From Streptomyces rubellomurinus (GTDB taxonomy: Bacteria > Actinomycetota > Actinomycetes > Streptomycetales > Streptomycetaceae): a DNA stretch of 64,000 nucleotides. Positions 57,467 through 64,000 of the stretch are shown here, in pieces. Location: NCBI RefSeq assembly GCF_000961885.1, contig NZ_JZKH01000021.1, forward strand, positions 1 to 64,000, read 5' to 3'. The notes beneath the pieces are model-generated. The model did not search any database, was not told the origin of the DNA, and saw only the letters and a list, made by a program, of their open reading frames with translations. The position numbers and the translations under genes were made by a program. Positions within the stretch are counted from its first letter, which is position 1. Each line of letters begins with the position of its first letter.

Positions 57467-57538
57467 AGGCCATGGCGGGAATCGAACCCGCGTGCACCGC
57501 TTTGCAGGCGGTCCCCTCAACCACTCGGGCACACGGCC
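57467..57538 (-). tRNA. tRNA-Cys (GCA)
   Basis: 72 nt on the minus strand. Acceptor GGCCGTG pairs with CATGGCC, the discriminator is U, the anticodon stem ACCGC/GCGGT encloses CTGCAAA with anticodon GCA, and the T-arm has GGTTCGATTCC. No CCA is encoded. Confidence 0.96.
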
Positions 57539-57678
57539 AGTGCATTAAGAATGGCGCACCGCCGGAACGGGGTCAATGACCCTCTGTGAATTCCGTATTG
57601 CGCTGTGTGAATTCATTTCGGGGCGGTGTGCTACGGTCGGGGACAGGTGGCCGACTCCCCCTTGGCGGGCCGGCCGCC

Positions 57679-57718
57679 CCGGACGAGCGCGTCGTACCCG
57701 GTGACGACAAGACGGCGC
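57679..57718 (+). ncRNA. Guanidine-III (ykkC-III) riboswitch
   Basis: The 40-nt segment starts CCGGACGAG, has GTACCCGG in the middle and ends GACAAGACGGCGC, closely following the known ykkC-III aptamer (CCGGACGAG...CCGUACCCGG...ACAAGACGGCGC), a compact pseudoknot. A stem-loop (57723-57729 with 57736-57742) follows before GGAGG (57751-57755) and the SMR start, forming a likely expression platform. Guanidinium binding is expected to switch the exporter gene on. Confidence 0.88.
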
Positions 57719-57766
57719 AGTTCAGCGGCAATCCGGCCGCTGTGGACTGCGGAGGTACGGCTCGTC

Positions 57767-58081
57767 ATGGCCTGGCTCGTTCTGATCGTCTCGGGTCTCC
57801 TGGAGACCGTCTGGGCGGTGGCCCTGGAATCGTCCAAGGGCTTCTCCCGCCTCGTTCCCAGCGCCGTCTTCGGCGTCGCCCTGCTGCTGAGCATGGGCGG
57901 GCTGGCGTACGCGATGCGCACCATTCCGATCGGCACCGGATACGCGGTCTGGGTGGGCATCGGCGCGGTCGGCACCGCGCTCTACGGGATGGCCGTCCTG
58001 GGGGACGCGGTGACCGCGGCCCGGATCGGCTGCCTGCTGCTGATCGTCTCCGGCGTGGTGGGGCTCAAGGTGCTGCACTGA
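57767..58081 (+). CDS. gdx: SMR-family guanidinium exporter (Gdx/SugE type)
   Basis: 104 residues in four membrane helices. Glu13 in LLETVWAVAL is the essential SMR glutamate; IPIGTGYAVWVGIGAVGTAL is the SugE/Gdx-type signature rather than that of the QacC/EmrE multidrug branch. It should work as a dual-topology dimer exporting guanidinium in exchange for protons. The upstream guanidine-III aptamer supports this substrate directly. Confidence 0.92.
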   Translation: MAWLVLIVSGLLETVWAVALESSKGFSRLVPSAVFGVALLLSMGGLAYAMRTIPIGTGYAVWVGIGAVGTALYGMAVLGDAVTAARIGCLLLIVSGVVGLKVLH

Positions 58082-58116
58082 GCCCCGGCCCGGGTCCTAC
58101 GCCCAGGGACCTAGGA

Positions 58117-58152
58117 GATCACCGACTCCGGTCAGGAGTCACCGGCGTGATC
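58117..58152. promoter_or_regulatory. Extended inverted repeat before the MFS gene
   Basis: GATCAC (58117-58122) with GTGATC (58147-58152), and inside them GACTC (58124-58128) with GAGTC (58136-58140). It ends 10 bp before the MFS start and could be an operator or an RNA hairpin. Confidence 0.4.
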
Positions 58153-58162
58153 GGCTCTTACC

Positions 58163-59611
58163 ATGGCATCCATGACCACTGCCTCCCCCACCTCGGTCGA
58201 CTCCGCCCCGACAGCCTCCGCGACCGATCCCGGCGGCGGGGTGCTCAGCGGGCGCTACCGGGCGCTGACACTGGGGATCGTCTCGGTCGTCCTGGTGATC
58301 GCCTTCGAGGCGACCGCCGTCAACACCGCGATGCCGATCGCGGCCCGGCAGCTGGACGGCCTCGGGCTGTACGCCTTCGCCTTCTCCGGCTACTTCACCA
58401 CCACGCTGTTCGCGCTGGTCGTCTCCGGCCAGTGGTGCGACCGGCGCGGGCCGCTGCAGCCGCTGTTGACCGGAATCACGGTGTTCGGCGCGGGCCTGGT
58501 GGTGGCCGGGACGGCGCCCGGCATGTGGGTGTTCGTGGCCGGGCGGGCGATCCAGGGCCTGGGCGGCGGGCTGGTGATCGTCGCGCTGTACGTGGTGGTC
58601 GGCCGGGCCTACCCGGAGCGGCTGCGCCCGGCCGTCTTCGCGGCCTTCTCCTCGGCCTGGGTGCTGCCCTCGATCGTCGGCCCGCTGGTCGCCGGCGCCG
58701 TCACCCAGCACCTGGGCTGGCGCTGGGTGTTCCTGGCGGTGCCGGCGCTGATCCTGCTGCCGCTGGCCGTCATGGGCCCGGCGCTGGCCCGTTCGGAGCG
58801 CGAGCACCCGGTGCTCAAGGGCGCGGACTTCGACCGCCGGCGCACCCTGCTGGCCGCGATGGCGGCGCTCGGCGCCGGCCTGCTGCAGTACGCGGGCCAG
58901 CGGCTCGACCCGATCGGGCTGGTCCCGGGCCTGGCCGGGGTGGCGCTGCTGGCGCCGGCCGTCCTGGGGCTGCTGCCGAAGCGGACGCTGCGGGCCGGGC
59001 GCGGGCTGCCCGCGGTGATCCTGCTGCGCGGGGTGGCGGCCGGGGCGTTCTTCGCGGCCGAGGCGTTCATCCCGCTGATGATGGTCACCCAGCGGGGCCT
59101 GTCGCCGACGCTGGCCGGGCTCACCCTGACCAGCGGCGGGCTCTCCTGGGCGCTGGGCTCCTGGCTGCAGGGGCGGCCGGGGGCCGAGCGGTACCGGACC
59201 GTGATGATCCGGGGCGGCTTCCTGGCGACCGGGGTGGCGATAGCCGGCGCCGCCCTGGTGCTCGTCCCGGCGGTGCCGGCCTGGGCGGCCGCGGTGGCGT
59301 GGGGCGTCGGCGGGATCGGGATGGGGCTGACGGTGGCGAGCGTCAGCGTGCTGATGATGAAGCTCTCCGCGCCGGAGGACGCCGGGGCCAACTCGGCCGC
59401 GCTGCAGATGAGCGACGCGCTGGGCAACGTGCTGCTGACCGGCCTCGCCGGGGTGCTGTTCGCGGCGCTGGGCGGGGGTTCGCTCGCGGCCGGCCAGGAG
59501 GGCGCCGAAGGCGCCGGCTCGGCCGGCGCCTTCGCGGTGATCCTGCTGACCATGTCCGGGGTCGCGCTGATCGGGGCCCTGCTCTCCGGCCGGGTCCGGG
59601 CGCGGACCTGA
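58163..59611 (+). CDS. MFS transporter
   Basis: 482 residues with about 12-14 membrane helices. It has motif A-like GQWCDRRGPLQPLL after TM2 and a drug/H+ antiporter-type GRAIQGLGGGLVIVALYVVVGR in TM4. The substrate is unknown. The start could also be the ATG three codons later; no ribosome site is close, so the message may be leaderless. The stop codon sits in a palindrome shared with the convergent gene. Confidence 0.88.
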   Translation: MASMTTASPTSVDSAPTASATDPGGGVLSGRYRALTLGIVSVVLVIAFEATAVNTAMPIAARQLDGLGLYAFAFSGYFTTTLFALVVSGQWCDRRGPLQPLLTGITVFGAGLVVAGTAPGMWVFVAGRAIQGLGGGLVIVALYVVVGRAYPERLRPAVFAAFSSAWVLPSIVGPLVAGAVTQHLGWRWVFLAVPALILLPLAVMGPALARSEREHPVLKGADFDRRRTLLAAMAALGAGLLQYAGQRLDPIGLVPGLAGVALLAPAVLGLLPKRTLRAGRGLPAVILLRGVAAGAFFAAEAFIPLMMVTQRGLSPTLAGLTLTSGGLSWALGSWLQGRPGAERYRTVMIRGGFLATGVAIAGAALVLVPAVPAWAAAVAWGVGGIGMGLTVASVSVLMMKLSAPEDAGANSAALQMSDALGNVLLTGLAGVLFAALGGGSLAAGQEGAEGAGSAGAFAVILLTMSGVALIGALLSGRVRART

Positions 59612-59630
59612 CGGCCGGGCCCGGCCGTCA
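59609..59630. terminator. Palindrome joining two stop codons
   Basis: A perfect 22-bp palindrome whose two ends are the TGA stop codons of the MFS gene (59609-59611) and of the convergent deacetylase-like gene (59628-59630). It probably acts as a bidirectional terminator. Confidence 0.6.
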
Positions 59631-60923
59631 GCCGGCGGTGGCGCTCGCGGTGGCCGCCGGTGCCGCCGCCGGGGTGCCGAGGAAGGCCTCCCAGCCGCCG
59701 GTCGGGGACTGGCCGGGGGCGAGGCCCTGCAGCTTGCGCAGCACCGCCGGGTCCTGGGCGTCCAGCCAGTCCACCAGCTGGCGGAAGGAGACCAGCCGGA
59801 CCTCGGGCTTGCCCGCGATCGCCTTGATCACGTCCTCGACGGCGTTCATGTAGATGCCGCCGTTCCACTCCTCGAAGTGGTTGCCGATGACGTAGGGCGC
59901 CCGGTTGCTGTTGTAGGTGCGGTCGAAGCCCATCAGGTAGGAGTCCCGGGCCTGGGTCTGGAAGCCCGGGTGGAGGGCCGGGTCGGCCTTGGTGTTCGGG
60001 CCGCACTGGTTGTACATGATGTTGTAGTCCATCGACAGCACCTGGAAGGTGTGCCCGGGGAAGGGGATGGACTGCAGCGGGAGGTCCCAGAGCGCGCCGC
60101 CCTGGATCTTCTGCGGCCACACCTGGGTGCCGTTGCCGCTGCTGTCGTAGCGCCAGCCGCGCTTGACCGCGGTGGGAAGCAGGTTGCGCTGGCCCTCCAG
60201 GCAGGGGGTGCGGCTGCCGATCAGCTCCTTGCGGTAGTCGAAGGGCAGCGGCGGCAGGTCGGTGAACCCGGTGTTGGTGCGCCAGTTCATCACGAAGTCC
60301 ATCGCCTGCTGGATCTCGCTGTCCCACTCCTCCGGGGACCACTTGCCGACGCCGGTGCTGCCGCAGAAGTGGCCGTTGAAGTGGGTGCCGATCTCGTGGC
60401 CCTCCAGCCAGGCCGCGTGCACGTTCTCCAGGGTGTCGCGGATGTGCTGGTCGCTCAGGTAGCCGATGTCGGAGGCGCCGACCTTGTGCTGCGGCGGGCG
60501 GTACAGGTCCTTCTTGGACTCGGGCAGCAGGTAGAGGCCGCTGAGGAAGAAGGTCATCTTCGCGTCGTGCTCCTGCGCCAGCTTGCGGAAGCGGGCGAAC
60601 AGGCCGTTGTCGAGTTCGCCGGCGCCGTCCCAGGAGAAGACCACGAACTGCGGCGGGCGCTGGCCGGGCTGGAGCCGGTCGGGGACGGGCTGGTGCGGCT
60701 GGGCGCCGGTGTCGGCGGTGGAGCCGTCGCCGATCAGGACGGTCTGCGGCTGCGGCACCGGGGCCGGGGTGGTGGTCTGCTCGGCGGCCGCGGCGGTGGC
60801 CGGGGCGGCGCTCCCCGCGGCGTGCTCCCCGCCGTTGCCGCCGTCCCTGCCGCAGCCGGCCGCCAGGGTGGCGGCCGTCGCCGCGCCGGCGGCCAGCAGG
60901 GTGCGGCGCGAGAGTGCGTCCAT
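59628..60923 (-). CDS. Secreted polysaccharide deacetylase-like lipoprotein
   Basis: 431 residues from the ATG preceded by CGGAG. A Tat-like motif SRRTLL and lipobox LAAGC indicate an exported lipoprotein. The catalytic region shows FVVFSWDGAGE in place of TFDDG and EIGTHFNGHF with an HxxxH-like pair, the layout of an NodB-fold family that is common in streptomycetes. Metal ligands look partly kept, so activity on peptidoglycan or another glycan is plausible but unproven. Confidence 0.82.
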   Translation of the reverse strand: MDALSRRTLLAAGAATAATLAAGCGRDGGNGGEHAAGSAAPATAAAAEQTTTPAPVPQPQTVLIGDGSTADTGAQPHQPVPDRLQPGQRPPQFVVFSWDGAGELDNGLFARFRKLAQEHDAKMTFFLSGLYLLPESKKDLYRPPQHKVGASDIGYLSDQHIRDTLENVHAAWLEGHEIGTHFNGHFCGSTGVGKWSPEEWDSEIQQAMDFVMNWRTNTGFTDLPPLPFDYRKELIGSRTPCLEGQRNLLPTAVKRGWRYDSSGNGTQVWPQKIQGGALWDLPLQSIPFPGHTFQVLSMDYNIMYNQCGPNTKADPALHPGFQTQARDSYLMGFDRTYNSNRAPYVIGNHFEEWNGGIYMNAVEDVIKAIAGKPEVRLVSFRQLVDWLDAQDPAVLRKLQGLAPGQSPTGGWEAFLGTPAAAPAATASATAG

Positions 60924-61399
60924 GGTCACTCCGTTCATGAGGCGTTCGGCAGGCGTGCGGGCGTGCGAAGGTCCGGTCGGACAAGTGGGGTGATAGAACC
61001 CGTGACCGGGTCAGCATGGCACGCGGGCGGCGGCGGCGGTCGCGGCTCGTCGGCCGTTCGGATTCGATCGCTCGATTGACGCAACCGATCGGGCCGACAG
61101 GCCGTCGATGCTCGTGCGGGGTCGCTCCTGCGCGGGTCCGGCGCCGGTCGAGGGCCTCACCCTGCGCTCGTGGGCTCCCACGCACCGTGTCCGCGGGGGC
61201 CCGGCCCCTGCCGATCGGGGGGTGCCGGTACGACCGTAGTGCGGACGTGCCTTACGGTTCGATCCGATTGAATGGGTTCTCAGGAAATTCCCAGAATGCG
61301 GGACCGCGCTTCCGGCGGGTGTTCGACCCGGCGTCCGCCGGGGCGGCCCAGCGGTTCGACGGCAGGTTCCGGCAGCAGGTACGACAGAGGGGAGCGCCC
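60924..61399. other. Divergent region before the sortase gene
   Basis: 476 bp. It contains the inverted repeat TGACC-G-GGTCA (61003-61013) and a -10-like TACGGT just before 61260. An open frame leading into the sortase gene from 61016 has no ribosome site and atypical composition. No gene supported. Confidence 0.55.
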
Positions 61400-62044
61400 G
61401 TGGGCGGCCAGCAGAGCAGGGGTCCCTGGCCGGGCACCCTGGCGGCGGGCGCCGCGCTGGTGCTCGGCGCCTGGCTGCTGCACGACGGCGGCTCGCCGGT
61501 CCTGCCGCCCGCCCCGGGCGCGGGGCAGTCGCTGTCCGGCTTCGCCCCGGTCTCGATCGTCCCGCCGCTGGGCCCGTCCGCCCCGACCCGCGTCCGCATC
61601 CCGGCCGTCAAGCTGGACGCCCCGGTCACCGCGCTCGGCCTCGACCCGGACGGCCACCTGCAGACCCCGCCCGCCGAGGACCGCAACCTCGCGGGCTGGT
61701 TCCGGGGCGGCGCCAGCCCCGGCCAGCGCGGCACCGCGATCCTCGCGGGGCACGTCGACAACAAGGCCGGCCCGGCCGTCTTCTATCATCTGGGCGCGCT
61801 CCGGCGGGGGGACCGGATCGAGATCGCCCGGGCCGACGGCGCCACCGCCGTCTACCAGCTGTACGCCATCGAAGTGCACGACCGAAAGGACTTCCCGGAC
61901 GATCGGGTCTACCGTCAGGCCGCCGACGCACAGCTGCGGGTGATCACCTGTGGCGGCGCGTACAGCGAGGAACACGGCTACGAGGGCAACGTCGTCGCCT
62001 ACGGGTTCCTGGCCGACACCACCCGACCGGGCAAAGCCGCATGA
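61400..62044 (+). CDS. Class F sortase
   Basis: 214 residues from GTG after GGGGAG. One N-terminal membrane anchor (about 13-27), then the sortase barrel with catalytic His118 (ILAGHVDN) and Cys184 (VITCGG). The usual arginine after the Cys is not evident (AYSEEHGYEGNVVAYG), which may only reflect class F divergence. Class F sortases attach or process cell-wall proteins in actinobacteria; no LPxTG substrate gene is in view. It overlaps the next gene by 4 bp (ATGA). Confidence 0.88.
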   Translation: MGGQQSRGPWPGTLAAGAALVLGAWLLHDGGSPVLPPAPGAGQSLSGFAPVSIVPPLGPSAPTRVRIPAVKLDAPVTALGLDPDGHLQTPPAEDRNLAGWFRGGASPGQRGTAILAGHVDNKAGPAVFYHLGALRRGDRIEIARADGATAVYQLYAIEVHDRKDFPDDRVYRQAADAQLRVITCGGAYSEEHGYEGNVVAYGFLADTTRPGKAA

Positions 62045-63366
62045 CCACGCTCAACCTCGCCACGCGCTGGAACCCGATCGACTGGCCGCTCACCCACGGC
62101 CCGATCCCGCACGCCGTCCACGCCGCCGGCTGGCTGGCGCTGATCGCGCTCGCCATCGGCCGCGACCGCGGCTGGTGGCGGGTCCGCCTGCCCGCCGCGC
62201 TGTTCACCGCGGCCGCGCTCAGCCTGCTGCTCGACGTCGTGGTGGACGGCTGGTGGCACCCCTTCCCCGAGGGCACGCCCCGGTACGTCACCTGGTGGAT
62301 AGCCACCGCCCTGCTGGGCCTGTGCCTGGCGGGCTACCGGATGGGGCGGCTGCGCTGGCGCGGCCGGGGGCTCGCGCTCGGCGCGGGCCTGCTGGTGCTG
62401 CTGATGGCCGCCTCCGAGGTCAACATCGGCTTCGGGCAGTACCCGACCGGACGGGTGATCCTCGCGCCCTGGCTCACCGACACCAGCGAGCCGCTCACCC
62501 CCAAGGTCGGGCAGACCGTCGCCGCCCCGCCGGGCAAGGTGCTGGACGAGGTCTGGCAGGCCCCGGCGGACCTGCCGGCGAAGGGCACCGTCTCGGTGGT
62601 GCCGATCCCCGGCCTGCGGTCGGGCTTCAACGCCCGCCCCGCGTACGTCTACCTCCCGCCCGCCTACCAGGCCACCCCCCGGCCGCTGCTGCCCGTCGTG
62701 GTGCTGATCACCGGTCAGCCCGGCACGCCCGGGGACTGGGTGCTGGCGGGTCAGGTGAACGAGGCGATGGACGCCTACGCCGCCGAGCACCACGGGCTCG
62801 CCCCGATCGTGGTGATGCCCGATCAGCTGGGCTCCACCTGGAACAACACGCTCTGCCTGGACTCGAAGATCGCCCGGACCCAGACCTACCTGTCGGTGGA
62901 CGTGCCCGAGTGGGTCCGGCACAACCTGCAGACCGCCGAGGGCCGGGGGGCCTGGGCGGTCGGCGGCGCCTCGATGGGCGGCACCTGCGCGCTCCAGCTC
63001 GGTGTCAACGCGCCCGACGTGTACGGCACCGTCCTCGACATGTCCGGCCAGGAGGAGCCCACCCTGGGCACCCGGGCGGAGACCGTCAAGGCCGCGTTCG
63101 GCGGTGACGGCAAGCGGTTCGACGCGGTCGACCCGCTGCAGCTGATGGCCCGCCGGAAGTTCCCCGACACGTCCGTCGCCTTCGTGGTCGGCGAGGGCGA
63201 CGGGGAGTTCCGGCCCCAGATGGAGAAGGTCTACAAGGCCGCACAGGAGGCCGGGATGAGGACCAGGTTCGAGCTGATGCCGGGCGGCCACGGCTGGGTC
63301 GTGTTCCGCCCGGGCATCGCCCGGCAGATACCGTGGCTGGCGCAGCAGACCGGACTGGCCAGGTGA
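62041..63366 (+). CDS. Membrane-anchored alpha/beta-hydrolase (esterase)
   Basis: 441 residues. Four N-terminal membrane helices (about 24-40, 50-68, 82-101, 110-130) carry an outward esterase domain related to the antigen 85/esterase D group: ARPAYVYLPPAYQ, the nucleophile elbow GGASMGG with Ser311, and a C-terminal GGHGW histidine. The substrate may be a lipid or acylated wall polymer. Start and stop overlap the neighbouring genes by 4 bp each, so it forms a coupled cassette with the sortase and the rhomboid-like gene. Confidence 0.88.
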   Translation: MTTLNLATRWNPIDWPLTHGPIPHAVHAAGWLALIALAIGRDRGWWRVRLPAALFTAAALSLLLDVVVDGWWHPFPEGTPRYVTWWIATALLGLCLAGYRMGRLRWRGRGLALGAGLLVLLMAASEVNIGFGQYPTGRVILAPWLTDTSEPLTPKVGQTVAAPPGKVLDEVWQAPADLPAKGTVSVVPIPGLRSGFNARPAYVYLPPAYQATPRPLLPVVVLITGQPGTPGDWVLAGQVNEAMDAYAAEHHGLAPIVVMPDQLGSTWNNTLCLDSKIARTQTYLSVDVPEWVRHNLQTAEGRGAWAVGGASMGGTCALQLGVNAPDVYGTVLDMSGQEEPTLGTRAETVKAAFGGDGKRFDAVDPLQLMARRKFPDTSVAFVVGEGDGEFRPQMEKVYKAAQEAGMRTRFELMPGGHGWVVFRPGIARQIPWLAQQTGLAR

Positions 63367-64000
63367 TCGGGCTGCGGACGGCGCCCGCCGCCGAGCGCTC
63401 CGGACACGCGGAGCGCGTGCCGACCCCGCGTGAGGCCGACACCGACCCGGCGCCCGTCACCCGGACGCCGGAGCCGCGCCCGCAGCGGGTCCGCCGGGCC
63501 GCCCGGGCGCTCGGCGCCAGGCTGCGCGCGGCGCCGCTGACGCTCGCCCTGCTGGTCGGGCTGTGGGCGCTCGGCGCGGCCACCCACAGCCTCCCGCACG
63601 GCCCGTCCGCGCACCTGCTCGCCCGGACCGGCGTCGGCGCGGACACCCTCGCCGCGGGCCGCTGGTGGACGCCGCTCAGCTCGCTGCTGTGGTGCTCCGG
63701 CATCGGCTCGTACGTCTTCAGCAGCCTGCTGCTGCTCCTGGTCGGCCCGACCGCCGAGCGGCGGCTCGGCCGGCTGCGCACCCTCGCGGTGCTGGCCGGC
63801 GGGCAGGTCGTCGGCACGCTGGCCGGCACCGCGCTGATCGCGGCCGGCTCCGCGGCGGGCGAGCAGTGGACGGCCTCGGTGGCCGACCAGACCTCGGTCG
63901 GCCCCGGCGTCGGCCTGTTCGCCCTGGCCGGGGTGCTCGGCTACCGGCTCACCGTGCTGTGGCGCCGCCGGCTGCACCTGCTGGTGCTGCTCCTCCCGCT
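63363..64000 (+). CDS. Rhomboid-like membrane protein (5' part)
   Basis: The first ~212 codons, from a GTG overlapping the esterase stop (GTGA); the gene continues past the edge. A basic, Pro-rich tail (about 1-55) leads to rhomboid-like helices: GRWWTPLSSLLWCSGIGSY resembles the WRLLTS...H motif and GPGVGLFALAG aligns with the GASG serine loop, but the Ser is Gly, so it is probably not a protease. Such domains can precede aminoacyl-phosphatidylglycerol synthase domains; whether one follows here cannot be seen. Confidence 0.75.
   Translation, partial: MIGLRTAPAAERSGHAERVPTPREADTDPAPVTRTPEPRPQRVRRAARALGARLRAAPLTLALLVGLWALGAATHSLPHGPSAHLLARTGVGADTLAAGRWWTPLSSLLWCSGIGSYVFSSLLLLLVGPTAERRLGRLRTLAVLAGGQVVGTLAGTALIAAGSAAGEQWTASVADQTSVGPGVGLFALAGVLGYRLTVLWRRRLHLLVLLLP

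Noticed and set aside
61016..61399. N-terminal extension of the sortase gene
   Set aside because: The extension is Arg/Ser-rich with no ribosome site, whereas the GTG at 61400 has GGGGAG and gives a normal sortase length.

Overview
The window is about 73% GC, rich in GTG starts and 4-bp stop/start overlaps, and carries the conserved core of a Streptomycetaceae chromosome (Streptomyces or Kitasatospora; the sequence alone does not decide which). It opens in the last ~41 nt of a 5S rRNA gene and ends inside a membrane-protein gene. About 48 protein genes, one tRNA, tmRNA and one probable small RNA can be supported. There is no insertion sequence, prophage or CRISPR array.

Layout. 1-6572: rRNA operon end, an APH-type kinase gene, and a minus-strand cluster (membrane protein, DUF4129, DUF4350, MoxR ATPase, DUF58). 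6859-11471: mtrA-mtrB-lpqB. 11407-16215: ComF-like gene, hpf, an orphan LuxR-type regulator, a YcaQ-type glycosylase and a GNAT acetyltransferase. 16458-21449: secA, Rv3235-like, DUF6912 and HAD genes. 21624-28489: pruA and the large NAD-glutamate dehydrogenase, linking proline breakdown to 2-oxoglutarate. 28645-37395: a lipoprotein, an FHA-FtsK/SpoIIIE ATPase divergent from Ser/Thr kinase pkaA, a secreted GH12-lectin protein and kinase pkaB. 37464-43133: prfB, a small zinc-ribbon membrane protein, ftsE-ftsX, an S41 protease, smpB and ssrA (tmRNA). 43326-48319: HelD-type RNA polymerase recycling ATPase, a probable antisense-strand sRNA, malic enzyme and HU. 48394-52694: murA, YqgE, DUF3039 and a GH20 hexosaminidase behind a DasR-type operator. 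52979-57392: a three-subunit molybdenum hydroxylase-like operon. 57467-59611: tRNA-Cys, a guanidine-III riboswitch controlling an SMR guanidinium exporter, and an MFS transporter. 59628-64000: a deacetylase-like lipoprotein divergent from a tightly coupled sortase F / membrane esterase / rhomboid-like cassette.

Themes. Much of the window serves the cell envelope (MtrAB-LpqB, FtsEX, MurA, SecA, sortase) and translation quality control or hibernation (HPF, SmpB/tmRNA, RF2, HelD). The less ordinary parts are the riboswitch-SMR pair, the sRNA with its own promoter and terminator, the molybdenum subunit whose catalytic glutamate position is alanine, the FHA-ATPase/kinase pair whose kinase tail repeats a Thr-Gln-Val motif, and the sortase-esterase-rhomboid cassette.
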